From Rana temporaria (lineage: Eukaryota; Chordata; Amphibia; Anura; Ranidae): a DNA stretch of 64,000 bases. Both the position numbers and the translations under genes were made by a program. The notes beneath the pieces were generated by a model that was not told the DNA's origin, did no database searches, and was given only the letters and a program-made list of their open reading frames with translations. Positions 10,955 to 22,585 of this stretch are shown here, piece by piece. The DNA lies in NCBI RefSeq assembly GCF_905171775.1, contig NC_053489.1, positions 334,546,454 through 334,610,453 of the forward strand, given 5' to 3'. Position 1 is the stretch's first letter, and every line of letters starts with the position of its first letter.

Positions 10955-11983
10955 TAAAATAATAATAGTGCAGCGCAAAACAAACAATTTTAAACTATAC
11001 ATACAGAAAGTTAAAACATATGATATATGATATATAGTTAAAAATTATATAATAAAGTCCATATAAAGTGCTCAAGTGCAAAAAGATGATCCAAATCGGA
11101 ATATAATAGTGCAAAAATCCAAAGGGTGATATCCAGAAGGAACCTCCACCAAATAGCAGGAATGGCCTCTCACCTTACAACTTCGACCTGCAATAGGTCA
11201 CAAAGCATAATCAGAGAACCACCTGTTCTCAGAGGACAGCAAGCAATGCAGCAGTAGAACCACGATATCAGTCAGACTCAGGATCAGGACATGGCAATCA
11301 GGGCATAAAAAACAAAGGAGAGGAAATCTAGTGCTCTCTGAAGCCAAAATACATTTATTTAAGAATAAAAAACGAATACACTCACTGTATAAGCACTCTC
11401 AAACGAGTGCAGCGAAACAGCATAAAACATCCATAAGAGCATGGGTTTCAGTCTAGGTCAGCGATCGCGGTTGACGTCACATGTGGCCCCTTCCCCTCGT
11501 ACGACGTTGCGTCCCTATGAGCGGGACTTCATCAGCGTGGGGTGAAAAAAGGCAGCATGCAAACGTCCCGCTGTCTAGGTATAAGAAGCCTGTGGCTGCC
11601 ATGACACACCCACTAGTAATCAAGCCCTCCCATCAATCCTAATTAGACAACAAAGACTGTCAGCAAAGGAAGGCACAAACTGCACCATGATGGAAAAAAA
11701 TGACAGATTCGATCATAATGGGAAAAAGGAAACACATTCGATCGGAATACTATCAAAGGGCAGACTCCTAAATACCAAAAGTTAAATATATGCAATAAGG
11801 ATAGAAATCCTCAAAGGCAAAAAAGACCCCTTTAAAAAGAAATCTAACATAAAAAATATAAATGACGTCAGCCACGATCGCACACCCAAATTACATAAAA
11901 TACATCAAAAACACATATGTAAATCCTTATATATTAACCCATTAAGGTCTAGAAAAGGAACACTACATGTAACAGATAGATAC
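10955..11983. repeat. PLE1 left terminal region, arm of an inverted repeat
   Basis: Bases 10955-11983 are the reverse complement of 15911-16548 joined with 22586-22984. The first part (10955 to about 11245, from taaaataataatagtgcag) also recurs in direct orientation at 15632-15912. Small differences are a 9-bp tgatatatga duplication near 11028 and a few substitutions such as tccctatgag against tccctaagag. Confidence 0.85.
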
Positions 11984-12122
11984 TGGACATAAATGTTAAG
12001 AATATTAAAAATAAAAATATTAATATTAAAATATATATATATATAAAATATAATATATACAAAATATAATTAAAAATATTTAAAAATATTTAAAAATATA
12101 CAGATACATAAGAAAGGGGGGA

Positions 12123-13985
12123 TTATCTATTGGAAATAAAATAATTAAGGTCAAACTCTACATTTAAACCAGCTGGCGAGGATACTTTAGTCTCATATAT
12201 CCAATAAGACTCACGCCGACTCAATTGGCGGATGTAATGTCCCCCTCGCCAATGTTTTGTAACTTTTTCAATGCCCCAGAATTTTAACCCTTTGGGATTC
12301 CTCTGGTGACACTGCCTAAAGTGTTTAGATACACTATGACTCTTAATACCCCTTTTGATATTGCTGATATGTTCCCCCACTCTCACATGCAATGCCCGTG
12401 ACGTGCGACCCACATACTGCAAGCCGCACTCACACTCAAGCATATAAACTACGCCGATAGTATCGCACGTAATTAATTGCTTGATGGGATACTCTAACTG
12501 GGTCACATTGGAACAGAAAGACTTCCGTTTCTTAATATGCTGTTTGACATGCTTGCAGGTCGCACAGCGACCGCAAGCATAAAATCCAGATAGGAAGTCA
12601 AAAAGTTTTGGCTGTGCAACAACTGGCGGGTCAATTACACCAGGGGCTAGACTATCACTCAGAGAGGGGGCTTTTCTATAGATGAATTGTGGCCGATCCG
12701 GAAGGGCCGGACCCAAAACAACATCGCCCTTCAAGATGGGCCAGTGTTTGGCCACTATTTTTTCAAATTTCTTATACTGAATGTTATAGTCAAGCACCAT
12801 TTTGAAGTTAGATGGCTCCTTATCAGTAATGGGTGGTTTGTCAGCTACAATAACACTCCTCTCTAACAGCCTAACTTTTTCCATTTCTTGCATAATCAAG
12901 GGACGAGAGTAACCTTTAGACACAAATCGATTAGATAATTCCTGCGACTGGGCCAGATAATCCGACTCCAGGGTGCAATTCCTGCGGAGCCTCACAAACT
13001 GGCCTCGCGGGATATTGCATAGCCACAGACGATGGTGACAACTTGACAAAGGAATATATCCATTACGATCAACTGTTTTAAAATAATTTTTGGTTAAAAG
13101 CACATTATCTGACTTGAATATCTCAAGGAAGTTTATCTTATCATGGGAGACTGTCCAAGTTAAAACTATATTCTTGGTATTAGAATTCAGTTTATCCATA
13201 AATAATTGTAATGAGGGCAGGTCACCCTCCCAGACCATGATAAGGTCATCAATGTACCTACGGTAACACCGCAACTGGTGCGGTCTATCTTGGAAAACAA
13301 CGTCACGCTCCCAGTGCGCCATAAAGAGATTGGCCACACTGGGAGCGAAACGGGCTCCCATAGCAACTCCACATTGCTGAAGAAAGAATTCTTTATTAAA
13401 CCAAAAATAATTTCTTAACAAACAAAATTTAAGGCAATTCAGCAAGAACTGCACATGATCGTAGCTAAGGTCGGAGGACTCTAACGCCCAACGAACCAAA
13501 GTCAAGGCTGCTTCGTGATCGATGATGGTATAGAGCGACCCTACATCTGCAGTCACAAGAATGGTATTGGGAGTGCAGGGGATAGTATCCAAAATCTGAA
13601 TGATCTGTTTAGTATCCCTGAGGTAAGCAGGCAACCTACATACAAGGGGTTGTAGAAAAACATCAAGATATTGTCCCAGTCGGGAACTGACGGAATCTAT
13701 GCCGTTTACAATAGGGCGGCCAGGAGGCCTTTCAGCATCCTTATGTAATTTCGGTAGAAAGTAGATAATGGGAGTCCGGCAGTAAAAAGGATCTAAATAA
13801 GAGGCCTCCTTACTGGTCAGAACACCCTTACCCTTACGCACTTCCACCAAAGAATGCAGCTCATTTTTATACATCACCATAGGATCACCCCGCAATACAG
13901 AATAAGTACTACGGTCGCTCAAAAGTCTGCTCATCTCCTCGAAATAATAAGCCTTACTGAGCCCCCCCCCTTATCAGCGGGACGA
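12123..13985 (-). pseudogene. PLE1 ORF2: reverse transcriptase with C-terminal GIY-YIG endonuclease
   Basis: A 603-codon open frame on the minus strand (13934-12123) encodes the main part of a Penelope-type polymerase, which copies the element at nicked DNA. RT blocks are TADVGSLYTIIDH (residues about 128-140), GVAMGARFAPSVAN (189-202) and YRRYIDDLIMVW (224-235, catalytic DD). A Cys-rich knuckle CGRCATC (454-460) precedes a GIY-YIG nuclease: GVVYMLEC (494-501), QYVGRT (506-511), then conserved R and E, ending near residue 585. The start at 13934 is not native. The frame is broken at a C run (13962-13970), and the part upstream of it carries the PLE hallmark IRPADKGG. It is an inactive copy, though otherwise long and well preserved. 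Confidence 0.92.
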
Positions 13986-14395
13986 ATCACTATATCATTC
14001 CGTTTTTCTAGTGATAAAATTCCACGCTTAATACATTGAGAATCTTTCACTCTCTTGATGTTGAGACTTTCCAAATCTTTACACACCATATTGCGAAAGA
14101 CATCAAGATGCCTAGTATCTGTATATTGTGGGTTAAAAGTAGAGCGGTTCCTAAGATTCGAATGACCCGGAGTAATCCCAGAGGAATTCCTCTCTATTGG
14201 ATTAGACAAGAAATACTTTTTCATATTCAGACTTCTGGTGTACTTTTGTACATTGACATAAGTCTGAAATTTGTTCATATTCCGGATCGGGGCAAATTTT
14301 AAGCCTCTATCTAAAACTCTAGTTTCATCATCGGTCAAAGGAACTCCGCTAAGGTTAAAAATTCCAGTACCTATCAGGACCTTGGCCTTTTGGGC
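13931..14395 (-). pseudogene. PLE1 ORF2 N-terminal part (DKG motif)
   Basis: This minus frame continues ORF2 upstream of the C-run frameshift. It begins with KVLIGTGIFNLSGVPLT at about 14389-14340, has the conserved LKFAPIRNMNKFQTYVN stretch, and ends in NDIVIRPADKGG just before the poly-C frameshift (13962-13970). The same order is found in PLE2 (GIYNISGIELT, LKFAPKRNLSKFDVYV, IIRPADKGG). The frame is open further right to about 14610, overlapping the end of ORF1. Confidence 0.85.
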
Positions 14396-15496
14396 TCTTC
14401 TACCACCTCTGACCCCTCTAGATTTTTTCTCTTTAGGGTGGATTTCCCCCTTGGGGTCTGACTTGGAGGAGGAGGACCGTTCTCCCCCCAATCCCCTATC
14501 CAAGGAGGTGGGTAAGGCGGAGGTCCCCTCCAAGGGGTCCTCCCCTGCCCTAAAAAATGCTGATTGGTAGGTGGAGGTCCTTCCCAATAGTTCTGCAAAG
14601 GTGCATAGTAATTATAGGTGGGCAGAGGTGGGGCCCCCCCTGGGACGGCACCCCTCCCACCACCCTGTCCGTTCCCCCTGTTTAGAGACTGTCCTCCAGG
14701 GAGGAATGGCCTGAGAATCAGGTCCAGGTGATTGAGGTAGTCTACCGACTTGGTGACCCGCTTTTCCTCTCGTATTTTTATTTTTGTTATTTTTACCCCT
14801 TCCCCTTGTAGGACCCCCTCCTCTGTTTAGAGGACTGAATGGTCTCAAAGGTGTCCTAGTTGACACCCCATCACCATGGTTAATCCCAGATCCCTGGGAT
14901 AACATGGGAGGGGGTGGTTCAGAGGTATCCATTGATGCAGATAAAGTAGGGGCTAAAGACAGAGAGCTAAGAGATTGCCACTTGTAAACATTAGGCACCC
15001 CAAAATCATTCACATCACGCAAGAACTTCTTGCGCTTTTTTTCTTGGGTCTCTTTATCCCATTTTTCAAGCTTATTTTTAAGCTCCCCAGAGAGGCGAAT
15101 GAACTCAGAGGTGTCCTTATGTCGCTCAATACGGTCAGTTATCTCTTTAATTTGACTCTCCAACCATAACTTCTTCCGCTGTTTGCGGGATAGTAAAAAC
15201 CTGATAAGCTCAAAGCCTTTTTCAGTAAAAAAATTGAACCATTCTTTGATTGACTCCTCATCAGTAAGCCCGTCATTAGGTGGCAAATCCCACCTTAGAC
15301 GTCTGGGTATGATTTTAGTCACAAGATATTGTTCAAAGGTGACAATATCCCACCAGGTCCTTATTTTTTTATCGAATAAATGTCCCAATTTTTTAAAAGA
15401 GATATTGAGATCTCCAGAGTCAGAGGCAACTGCAGCCTCTGAGAAAACATCAGTAAGGCTAACCCCACGGTTCTCTAAGTAAGAAAAGACATCCAT
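14374..15496 (-). pseudogene. PLE1 ORF1: conserved protein upstream of the PLE polymerase
   Basis: The minus frame from 15496 starts MDVFSYLENRGVSLTDVF and has a conserved N-terminal domain with WWDIVTFEQYL and PRRLRWDLPPNDGLTDEE (about residues 48-80), then a lysine-rich coiled-coil-like segment (about 100-165) and a proline/glycine-rich disordered tail. A frameshift in a G/C run near 14633-14641 separates the 294-codon part (to 14612) from the rest of the tail (14598-14374), which ends in the basic cluster PKRPRS. PLE2 encodes a clear homologue of 405 residues ending in SNKRRKV, so the basic tail, a possible nuclear localisation signal, looks conserved. I do not recognise a named domain; a nucleic-acid-binding role would be a guess. 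Confidence 0.75.
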
Positions 15497-15631
15497 TTCC
15501 TGCGGCCAAATATAAATGAATTGAGAAATATACTAATAAAGAAAAATTATTCAGCGCTGGAATGTAAATATAAACTAAAAAATGCAAGCCAGCACTAAGG
15601 TAAATTCAAATAAAACACCTCACATTGACAT

Positions 15632-15912
15632 AAAATAATAATAGTGCAGCGCAAAACAAACAATTTTAAACTATACATACAGAAAGTTAAAACATATGAT
15701 ATATAGTTAAAAATTATATAATAAAGTCCATATAAAGTGCTCAAGTGCAAAAAGATGATCCAAATCGGAATATAATAGTGCAAAAATCCAAAGGGTGATA
15801 TCCAGAAGGAACCTCCATCAAATAGCAGGAATGGCCTCTCACCTTACAACTTCGACCTGCAATAGGTCACAAAGCATAATCAGAGAACCACCTGTTCTCA
15901 GAGGACAGCAAG
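15632..15912. repeat. PLE1 second terminal repeat (direct, partial)
   Basis: This direct repeat of about 10955-11245 begins taaaataataatagtgcag and ends at cagcaag, where the inverted tail starts. Upstream (15497-15631) is the short leader before ORF1. That leader reappears inverted at 22985-23071. Confidence 0.9.
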
Positions 15913-16548
15913 TATCTATCTGTTACATGTAGTGTTCCTTTTCTAGACCTTAATGGGTTAGTATATAAGGATTTACATATGTGTTTTTGATGTATTTTAT
16001 GTAATTTGGGTGTGCGATCGTGGCTGACGTCATTTATATTTTTTATGTTAGATTTCTTTTTAAAGGGGTCTTTTTTGCCTTTGAGGATTTCTATCCTTAT
16101 TGCATATATTTAACTTTTGGTATTTAGGAGTCTGCCCTTTGATAGTATTCCGATCGAATGTGTTTCCTTTTTCCCATTATGATCGAATCTGTCATTTTTT
16201 TCCATCATGGTGCAGTTTGTGCCTTCCTTTGCTGACAGTCTTTGTTGTCTAATTAGGATTGATGGGAGGGCTTGATTACTAGTGGGTGTGTCATGGCAGC
16301 CACAGGCTTCTTATACCTAGACAGCGGGACGTTTGCATGCTGCCTTTTTTCACCCCACGCTGATGAAGTCCCGCTCTTAGGGACGTAACGTCGTACGAGG
16401 GGAAGGGGCCACATGTGACGTCAACCGCGATCGCTGACCTAGACTGAAACCCATGCTCTTATGGATGTTTTATGCTGTTTCGCTGCACTCGTTTGAGAGT
16501 GCTTATACAGTGAGTGTATTCGTTTTTTATTCTTAAATAAATGTATTT
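15911..16548. repeat. PLE1 inverted tail, first part
   Basis: Reverse complement of the PLE1 3' UTR region (about 11346-11984), running up to the DIRS insertion point. It continues after the DIRS at 22586-23071. Confidence 0.88.
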
Positions 16549-16693
16549 CTTTATCGTACATCACGGGACACAGAGCGGCATTCATTACTATATGGGTTAT
16601 ATGGAGTACCTTCAGGTGTAGACACTGGCAATCTCAAACAGGAAATGCCCCTCCCTATATAACCCCCTCCCATAGGAGGAGTACCTCAGTTTT
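16549..16693. repeat. DIRS left inverted terminal repeat
   Basis: Starts ctttatcgtacatcacggg and ends near cctcagtttt. Its reverse complement is at 22401-22538, apart from the outermost 10-11 bases, which differ between the ends and are both represented in the internal complementary region. Confidence 0.9.
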
Positions 16694-17897
16694 TCCGCCA
16701 GTGTCTTAGGTGTTAGTCATGGTTTAGCTTGCCTCCACATCCTTGGGATTAGGTGAGCTAACCGGTTCTGTCCAAAAAAGCCTCAGCGCTAAAGTGGTCA
16801 GTAACCGGACCCCAAACCCTTGGGGTATAGCCCATAATGCTTTTCTTTTTAGAGAGCTGGACCCTGGGCCCAGAACTTAGAAACCTTTGGGTGCCTAATG
16901 TTTCTGTTGCCAGAGTGCTATATGGGCCCAGGACAGTGGATCCTTCATAGGAACCCAGGGCCTGAAGGTCTAGACATCCCCACCGAGATGGGGGAAGATT
17001 GGGCCTCTTGCTTGGCAAAGTCCTGCGGCATGGAGCAGGTAAGTGAGGGGAAAAACTTGCGGAACTTGGTTCTTAGCAGGTTTTTTCTGGAGGGTCACAG
17101 GGGACATGCCTAAAGTTATGCACTGCATCTGGCAAACTAGTCACATATCATAAAGATAGGATGGCTCTATATGTATTATTCCCCATAAGATGTGACCTCC
17201 CTTGTAGTGTTGGAAAAGCATTGAGTGGGGCCTGTGATATAAAAGTATATGTGTGTGTCAGAGAGCTGTGCTTACCTGCAAGCCTCCAGGCGATGCTCCA
17301 TTCAGTCTTCCTCCTCACGGCCTGCAAAGCAGGCAAAACGCCGACCTCCTCATGGTTCCAGGCTGCAGGCTGCAGTTTGCTGGAGCAGAGAGGTCCCTTC
17401 CTCCCAACCCCACCCCCCCCCCTGTCGGGAGGGGCATTTCCTGTTTGAGATTGCTGGGGGGGAAGGGCGGGTCAGTGGCTTAAGGAAGGGGCGGCCCTTC
17501 CTTGTTTGTTCCATATAGCTCATTCAATACTTTGGAACTGAGGAGGAAAGACCAGAACGGCAAGCACGGGGCGCCGAGGACACACAGTGGCCAGAAAGAA
17601 TATTGCAGTCTTCAGAAAGACTGTTTTCAAGCCTAGGAATAGGCTGTTTCTTTTCCATCTCATAGTTTTTCTTGCAATACTACTCAGGGGGACAGAATGT
17701 TTTTTCTTTCCTAGATTTGAAAAAAAAAAAAAAAAAAAAAAGATTTTTTTTTTGAAAAAAAAAAAGAAAAAAAAAAAAAAAAAAGTGTCATCTAGGGGAG
17801 AGGAAGCATTTTTTATCCCCCAAACAGGTGTTTGGGCATTTAACTATTTATAAGTCCCAGGTACCAATAAGTAGCAGGTGTACCTCGGTATTGTACC
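16694..17897 (+). other. DIRS 5' untranslated region
   Basis: About 1.2 kb precedes the gag start. It includes a C/G-rich stretch (17405-17500) and long A tracts at 17719-17785. No open frame here resembles a known DIRS protein. The tail of the leader, gtaccATGG at 17895-17901, is a good initiation context. Confidence 0.6.
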
Positions 17898-19219
17898 ATG
17901 GCATCAAAAAACAAGGGTACAAGAGGTGGGGATTCCCCCAGAGAGTCTGAGGTCTCGGACAATGCTATGCCGCTGCTTTCCCCACAGGGAGCCTTGGGGC
18001 CATCGGGATCTGGGGCTGGAGCTGACGCGGGTCAGTCCAACCCTAAGATGGTCACGGAGGAGGTATTACTCACCTCTTTAAAAGAGATGCAGAAAAGCAT
18101 GGGTAAAATGATAGCCGCAGCTATGCGGGGCAGTAAGCGGAATAGATCTCCGTCGCCCGAGCGCGGACCCTCAGAAGAGGAGGTCCTTTCCTCAGGGGAA
18201 TTGGACGACCTCTTGGACAAGGACCAAGTAGGTTCAGGGATCGAAGATCCGGATACAGAGGAGTCTGGGGCAGTCTCCCTGAGGGAGAGCTGGTGGATTC
18301 AAGGATTGTCGGACTTGGTCCATAGGGCATTCAACTTGCCAGTACCAGATCTCCAGGTATCGACGGTTTCAGCTTTGGGCTCACTGAGGGCGCCTCAAAG
18401 CAATGCTGTGTTTCCGATCCATCCTCTATTAGAGGGAGTTTTGTTCCAAGATTGGAACAAGCCAGATAAGATCTTCTTACCACCTAAGAAGTTCTCTGTC
18501 CTATATCCTATGGAAGAAAAATTTTCCAAAAGATGGGCTACTCCTGCAGTGGACGCAGCCATCTCATGTGTTAACAAATCGTTAACATGCCCTGTAGAAA
18601 ACATACAGGTGTTCAAGGATCCAGTTGATAAGCGCTTGGAAGCACTACTTAAGAACTCCTTCACTACTGCAGGGCAGTAGTACAGCCAGCTGTGGCTGCG
18701 ATTGGGGTCGCTCAAGCATTATCGGATCAATTTAAGCAGATGCTTAAACTTATTCCTGCCCAGCAGGCAGAAGAATTTTCGGATGTCCCTAAGGCCATAT
18801 GTTTTACGGTAGACGCAATCAAGGATTCTATCCAGCAAGCGTCACGTTTATCGTTATCCCTTATCCATATGAGAAGACTCTTATGGTTAAAAAGCTGGGA
18901 GGCTGAGCCCCCATGCAAGAAGCTCCTGGTAGGGTTCCCCTTCCATGGAGGACGACTCTTCGGAGAAGACCTAGATAAATACATTCAGACCATTTCAAAC
19001 GGCAAGAGTACTCTCTTGCCAACTAAGAAGAAGGTTCAGGGGCCTGCGTTTAAACGACAGTATTCCCCTGGGCAGGGGCCCTCTAATGCCAAGCAGTATC
19101 GACGGCCTCCTGCAAAAGCAAACTTCGGCTTCAACAGCAAATCACAAGGACAGGCTGTTAGAGGCAAAAGGCAGTGGTTTCGCAAACCAGCAAAACCAGC
19201 CCCCAAGCCAACCTTATGA
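17898..19219 (+). pseudogene. DIRS gag-like ORF (one frameshift)
   Basis: The first frame (17898-18680) starts MASKNKGTRGG and encodes an acidic, serine-rich N-terminus and then a conserved region (SWWIQGLSDLVHRAF, LEGVLFQDWNKPDK). A frame change near 18672 leads into 18692-19219, with FKQMLKLIPAQQAEEF and a basic arginine/lysine/glutamine-rich C-terminus ending KPAPKPTL. Position and composition fit the DIRS gag, which packages the RNA. No zinc knuckle is present, as is usual for DIRS. The two halves are clearly one protein because the topology and the continuing conserved text run across the shift. Confidence 0.75.
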
Positions 19220-19227
19220 AGGGGCGC

Positions 19228-21051
19228 CCCCACCCACGAAGGTGGGGGGAAGGCTGCGACTCTTTTCAGAGATTTGGGAAGCCAGCATTCCCGACGAGTG
19301 GGTACGGTCTTCCGTGGCCACAGGCTACAAATTAGATTTCCTAAGGTTTCCTCCTCCTCATTTCCAGGAGTCGAGGATTCCAAACGATCCGCCTCGGATT
19401 CCGGCCAGTCCTGGAACAGGGGCTGGGTTTCTACTCCAACCTATTCATCATCCCCAATGGAGATGTCAGGCCAATTTTGGACCTAAAGATGGTAAATGCA
19501 TATCTAAAGATCCGCTCATTTCGGATGGAATCCGTGCGGTCAGCAGCTGCCACACTCCAGAAGGACGACTTCATGGCGTCCATAGACATAAAGGATGCCT
19601 ACCTTCATGTTCCAATTTATCAGCCACATCAAAGATATCTACGCTTCATGGTGGCTTCGCGTCACTTCCAATTCGTGGCGCTTCCCTTCGGGTTGGCTAC
19701 GGCCCCCCGGGTGTTCACGAAGGTCCTAGCTCCGATCCTAGCCAAGCTAAGGATCCAAGGGGTCACGATCCTAGCATACCTGGACGACCTCCTAGTCATA
19801 GACCACTCGTCTCCCGGCTTGGAGCGAGCAGTGGCCCTCACGGTCCAATACCTCGAGAGGTTCGGCTGGGTCCTAAATCGAGAAAAGTCAGCTTTCCAGC
19901 CCACAAGGCAGTTGGAATATCTCGGCATGAGATTAGACACAGAACAACAAGGAGTGTTCCTACCTCTGAGGAAGGTAAAAGCCATCAAGGAATTAATCCT
20001 ACTGGTTCTAAGCAAGAAAGAACCGACTATTCGCCTATGTATGAGGTTACTAGGCAAGATGGTGGCCACGTTCGAGGCGGTACCATACGCCCAGAGCCAC
20101 ACTCGCATCCTACAGGCAGCCATCCTGTCAGCATGGAGCAGAAGGCCACAGGCCTTGGATATCCCGTTGCCGCTCTTATCAAGAGTCCGACAAAGTCTGT
20201 GTTGGTGGTTAGACCCTCAGAATCTACTGAAGGGGAAGTCTTTCAGCCCAGTGGCTTGGAAGATAGTGACCACAGACGCCAGCCTGACGGGCTGGGGAGC
20301 AATTTTGGATGGTTGCACTCGCCAAGGTACTTGGGCAAAGCCAGAGAAGCAGTTGCCCATCAACATCTTGGAGCTCAGAGCTGCTCGACTAGCCCTCAGG
20401 GCTTGGACGTCAAAATTGCAGGGGTTCCCGGTGAGAATTCAATCAGACAATGCCACGGCCGTGGCATACATAAATCACCAAGGGGGAACCAGGAGTCAAG
20501 CCGCTCAGAGAGAGGTGAGCTTGATTCTCCTATGGGCAGAGGCGCATGTGCCCTGCATATCGGCAATATTCATTCCAGGAGTGGACAACTTTCAGGCGGA
20601 CTTCTTAAGCCGCCAGACTCTATGGCCGGGGGAATGGTCTCTGCATCCACAAGTCTTTCAAGCACTCTGCCAAAGATGGGGAGTGCCGGACGTGGATATC
20701 ATGGCATCGAGACTCAACAAGAAACTAGACAGGTTCATATCCCGCTCAAGGGATCCGATGGCCTGCGGAACCGATGCGTTGGTTTGCCCTTGGCATCAGT
20801 TCAAACTTCTTTATGCGTTTCCCCCGCTCCAGTTACTACCCCGCCTGCTGCGCAGGATCCGGGTGGAACACATACCAGTCATCCTGGTAGCTCCAGCATG
20901 GCCCAGAAGGGCATGGTACTCACTCATCCTAAAGATGGTAGTGGGAGACCCTTGGACTCTTCCTCTACGGCCAGACCTGCTATCGCAAGGTCCGATCCTC
21001 CACCCTGCCTTACGGCATCTAAATTTGACGGCCTGGAAGCTGAATCCCTGA
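19228..21051 (+). pseudogene. DIRS reverse transcriptase, RNase H and methyltransferase-like ORF
   Basis: The N-terminal block VGGRLRLFSEIWEAS is read in one frame (about 19237-19380) and the rest in another from about 19399, so there is a frameshift near 19380. From M at 19477: MASIDIKDAYLHVP (residues 33-46), LPFGLATAPRVFTKVL (69-84) and the catalytic AYLDDLLV (100-107). RNase H follows with TTDASLTGWGA (D267), ELRAARLAL (E299), QSDNATA (D324) and FQADFLSR (about D375). After it comes the DIRS-specific DAM-methyltransferase-like region (about 385-500: CPWHQFKLLYAFPP, VILVAPAWP). Catalytic residues are intact in this part. Confidence 0.92.
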
Positions 21052-22068
21052 TTCTCAGGGGTAGAGGTCTGTCTCAGAAAGTAGTCTCTACCCTAATCAG
21101 AGCCAGGAAACCGGTCTCTAGGGTGATTTATTACAGGGTCTGGAAGGCCTATGTAGGCTGGTGTGAGTCCAAGCGATGGCTTTTCTCGCAAATTTACCAT
21201 CGATAGAGTATTAAGTTTTCTCCAGCTAGGAGTGGATAAAGGATTGGCATTAAGCACAATCAAAGGACAGATTTCTGCTCTGTCAGTGTGGTTTCAGCGG
21301 CCGCTGGCCACCCACTCGCTGGTTAAGACCTTCCTTCAAGGGGTCTTACGTATTAGACCTCCAGTTAAATCCCCGCTTTGTCCGTGGGATTTAAATCTTG
21401 TTCTGTCAAGTTTACAGAAACAACCGTTTGAGCCGTTGGCTGAAATTCCTTTGGTTCTACTGACAAGGAAGTTAGTATTTTTGGTTGCCATAGTTTCCGC
21501 AAGAAGAGTTTCGGAGCTAGCGGCCTTATCCTGTAAGGAACCATATCTTGTTTTTCATAAGGACAGGGTCGTTCTCCGCCCTCATCCTTCCTTCCTACCG
21601 AAGGTCATATCCAGTTTTCATTTGAACCAGGATTTGGTATTACCATCCTTCTTCCCTAAACCTACTTCCAGAAAGGAAGGGTTGCTGCATACCTTGGATA
21701 TTGTCAGGGCCATGAAGGCCTATCTTAAAGCTACAAAGAAGATCCGGAAAACAGATGTGCTGTTCATTCTACCGGAGGGGCCCAAGAAGGGGCAGGCAGC
21801 TGCAAAGTCCACCATTTCTAGGTGGATTAAGCAATTAATCACTCAGGCCTACGGCTTGAAAGGGTTGCCTCCTCCAGTATCATTAAAGGCTCATTCTACT
21901 AGAGCCATGGGCGCCTCCTGGGCAGCACACCACCAGATCTCTATGGCTCAAGTTTGCAAGGCGGCAACCCGGTCTTCTGTCCACACGTTTACAAAATTCT
22001 ACAAGTTGGACGTAAGAAGGAATACTGATACTGCCTTCGGGCAGGCAGTGCTGCAGGCTGCAGTTTGA
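21010..22068 (+). pseudogene. DIRS tyrosine recombinase (frameshifted)
   Basis: This recombinase integrates the circular DIRS DNA. Its N-terminal part (SLILRGRGLSQKVV, ARKPVSRVIYYRVWKAY) is read in the frame that ends at 21206. Near 21180 it shifts to the frame of 21163-22068, which starts with GFSRKFTIDRVLSFLQLG. Catalytic residues in the second frame are the arginine of SARRVSELAAL (residues 112-122), the HSTR pair H244/R247, and Y280 in FTKFYKLDV. The order R, HxxR, Y is complete. The frameshift, not loss of active-site residues, is what disables this copy. Confidence 0.9.
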
Positions 22069-22233
22069 GACCCTCGGATTCCGGGGGCTCCTCTTTTTTG
22101 AGTTAAATTTAAAATTTAAAATTATTTTTCTCAACTAAGTTGGATTTATTATGATTTGAGTATATCTCTAAATTAAATCCTTTTGTCTTGGAGATGTTCT
22201 CCCTCCCCTCATTGTAAGCATTGCTTTGGGACA

Positions 22234-22350
22234 TCCCATATAGTAATGAATGCCGCTCTGTGTCCCGTGATGTACGATAAAGAAAAAGAGATTTTTAATA
22301 CAGCTTACCTGTAAAATCTTTTTCTTGGAGTACATCACGGGACACAGAGC
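22234..22350. repeat. DIRS internal complementary region
   Basis: The left half (cccatatagtaatgaatgcc to gtacgataaag) is the reverse complement of the DIRS left end. The right half (gagatttttaatacagc to ggacacagagc) is the reverse complement of the right end. The two meet at a run of five A, the reverse of the joined ends, as in the circular DIRS intermediate. Confidence 0.9.
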
Positions 22351-22400
22351 TCCCACCCCTCTTTTTTGAGGACCATTTTGGGAGGCATACTGCTTGCTAC

Positions 22401-22585
22401 AAAACTGAGGTACTCCTCCTATGGGAGGGGGTTATATAGGGAGGGGCATTTCCTGTTTGAGATTGTCAGTGTCTACACCTGAAGGTACTCCATATAACCC
22501 ATATAGTAATGAATGCCGCTCTGTGTCCCGTGATGTACTCCAAGAAAAAGATTTTACAGGTAAGCTGTATTAAAAATCTCTTTTT
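22401..22585. repeat. DIRS right inverted terminal repeat and end extension
   Basis: 22401-22538 mirrors the left terminal repeat. 22539-22585 (tccaagaaaaagattttaca to the final T run) is unique to the right end and is matched only by the internal complementary region. Confidence 0.88.

Larger units (their letters stand above)
16549..22585 (+). mobile_element. DIRS-type tyrosine-recombinase retrotransposon (6037 bp)
   Basis: The element has inverted terminal repeats (16549-16693 against 22401-22538), an internal complementary region (22234-22350) and the coding order gag, RT/RNase H/methyltransferase-like, tyrosine recombinase, all on the plus strand. The insertion point is exact: the PLE1 arm reads gtattt before it and tggcttcag after it, and the intact sequence is seen in reverse at about 11331-11356. 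There is no target-site duplication, as expected for DIRS elements, which integrate by recombinase rather than integrase. Three frameshifts in the coding part suggest an inactive copy. Confidence 0.94.

Noticed and set aside
19086..21206. The 706-codon frame as a separate gene
   Set aside because: Only its ends are meaningful (RT and recombinase N-termini). The middle is out of phase with clear RT/RNase H motifs. It is listed as a finding, not as a gene.
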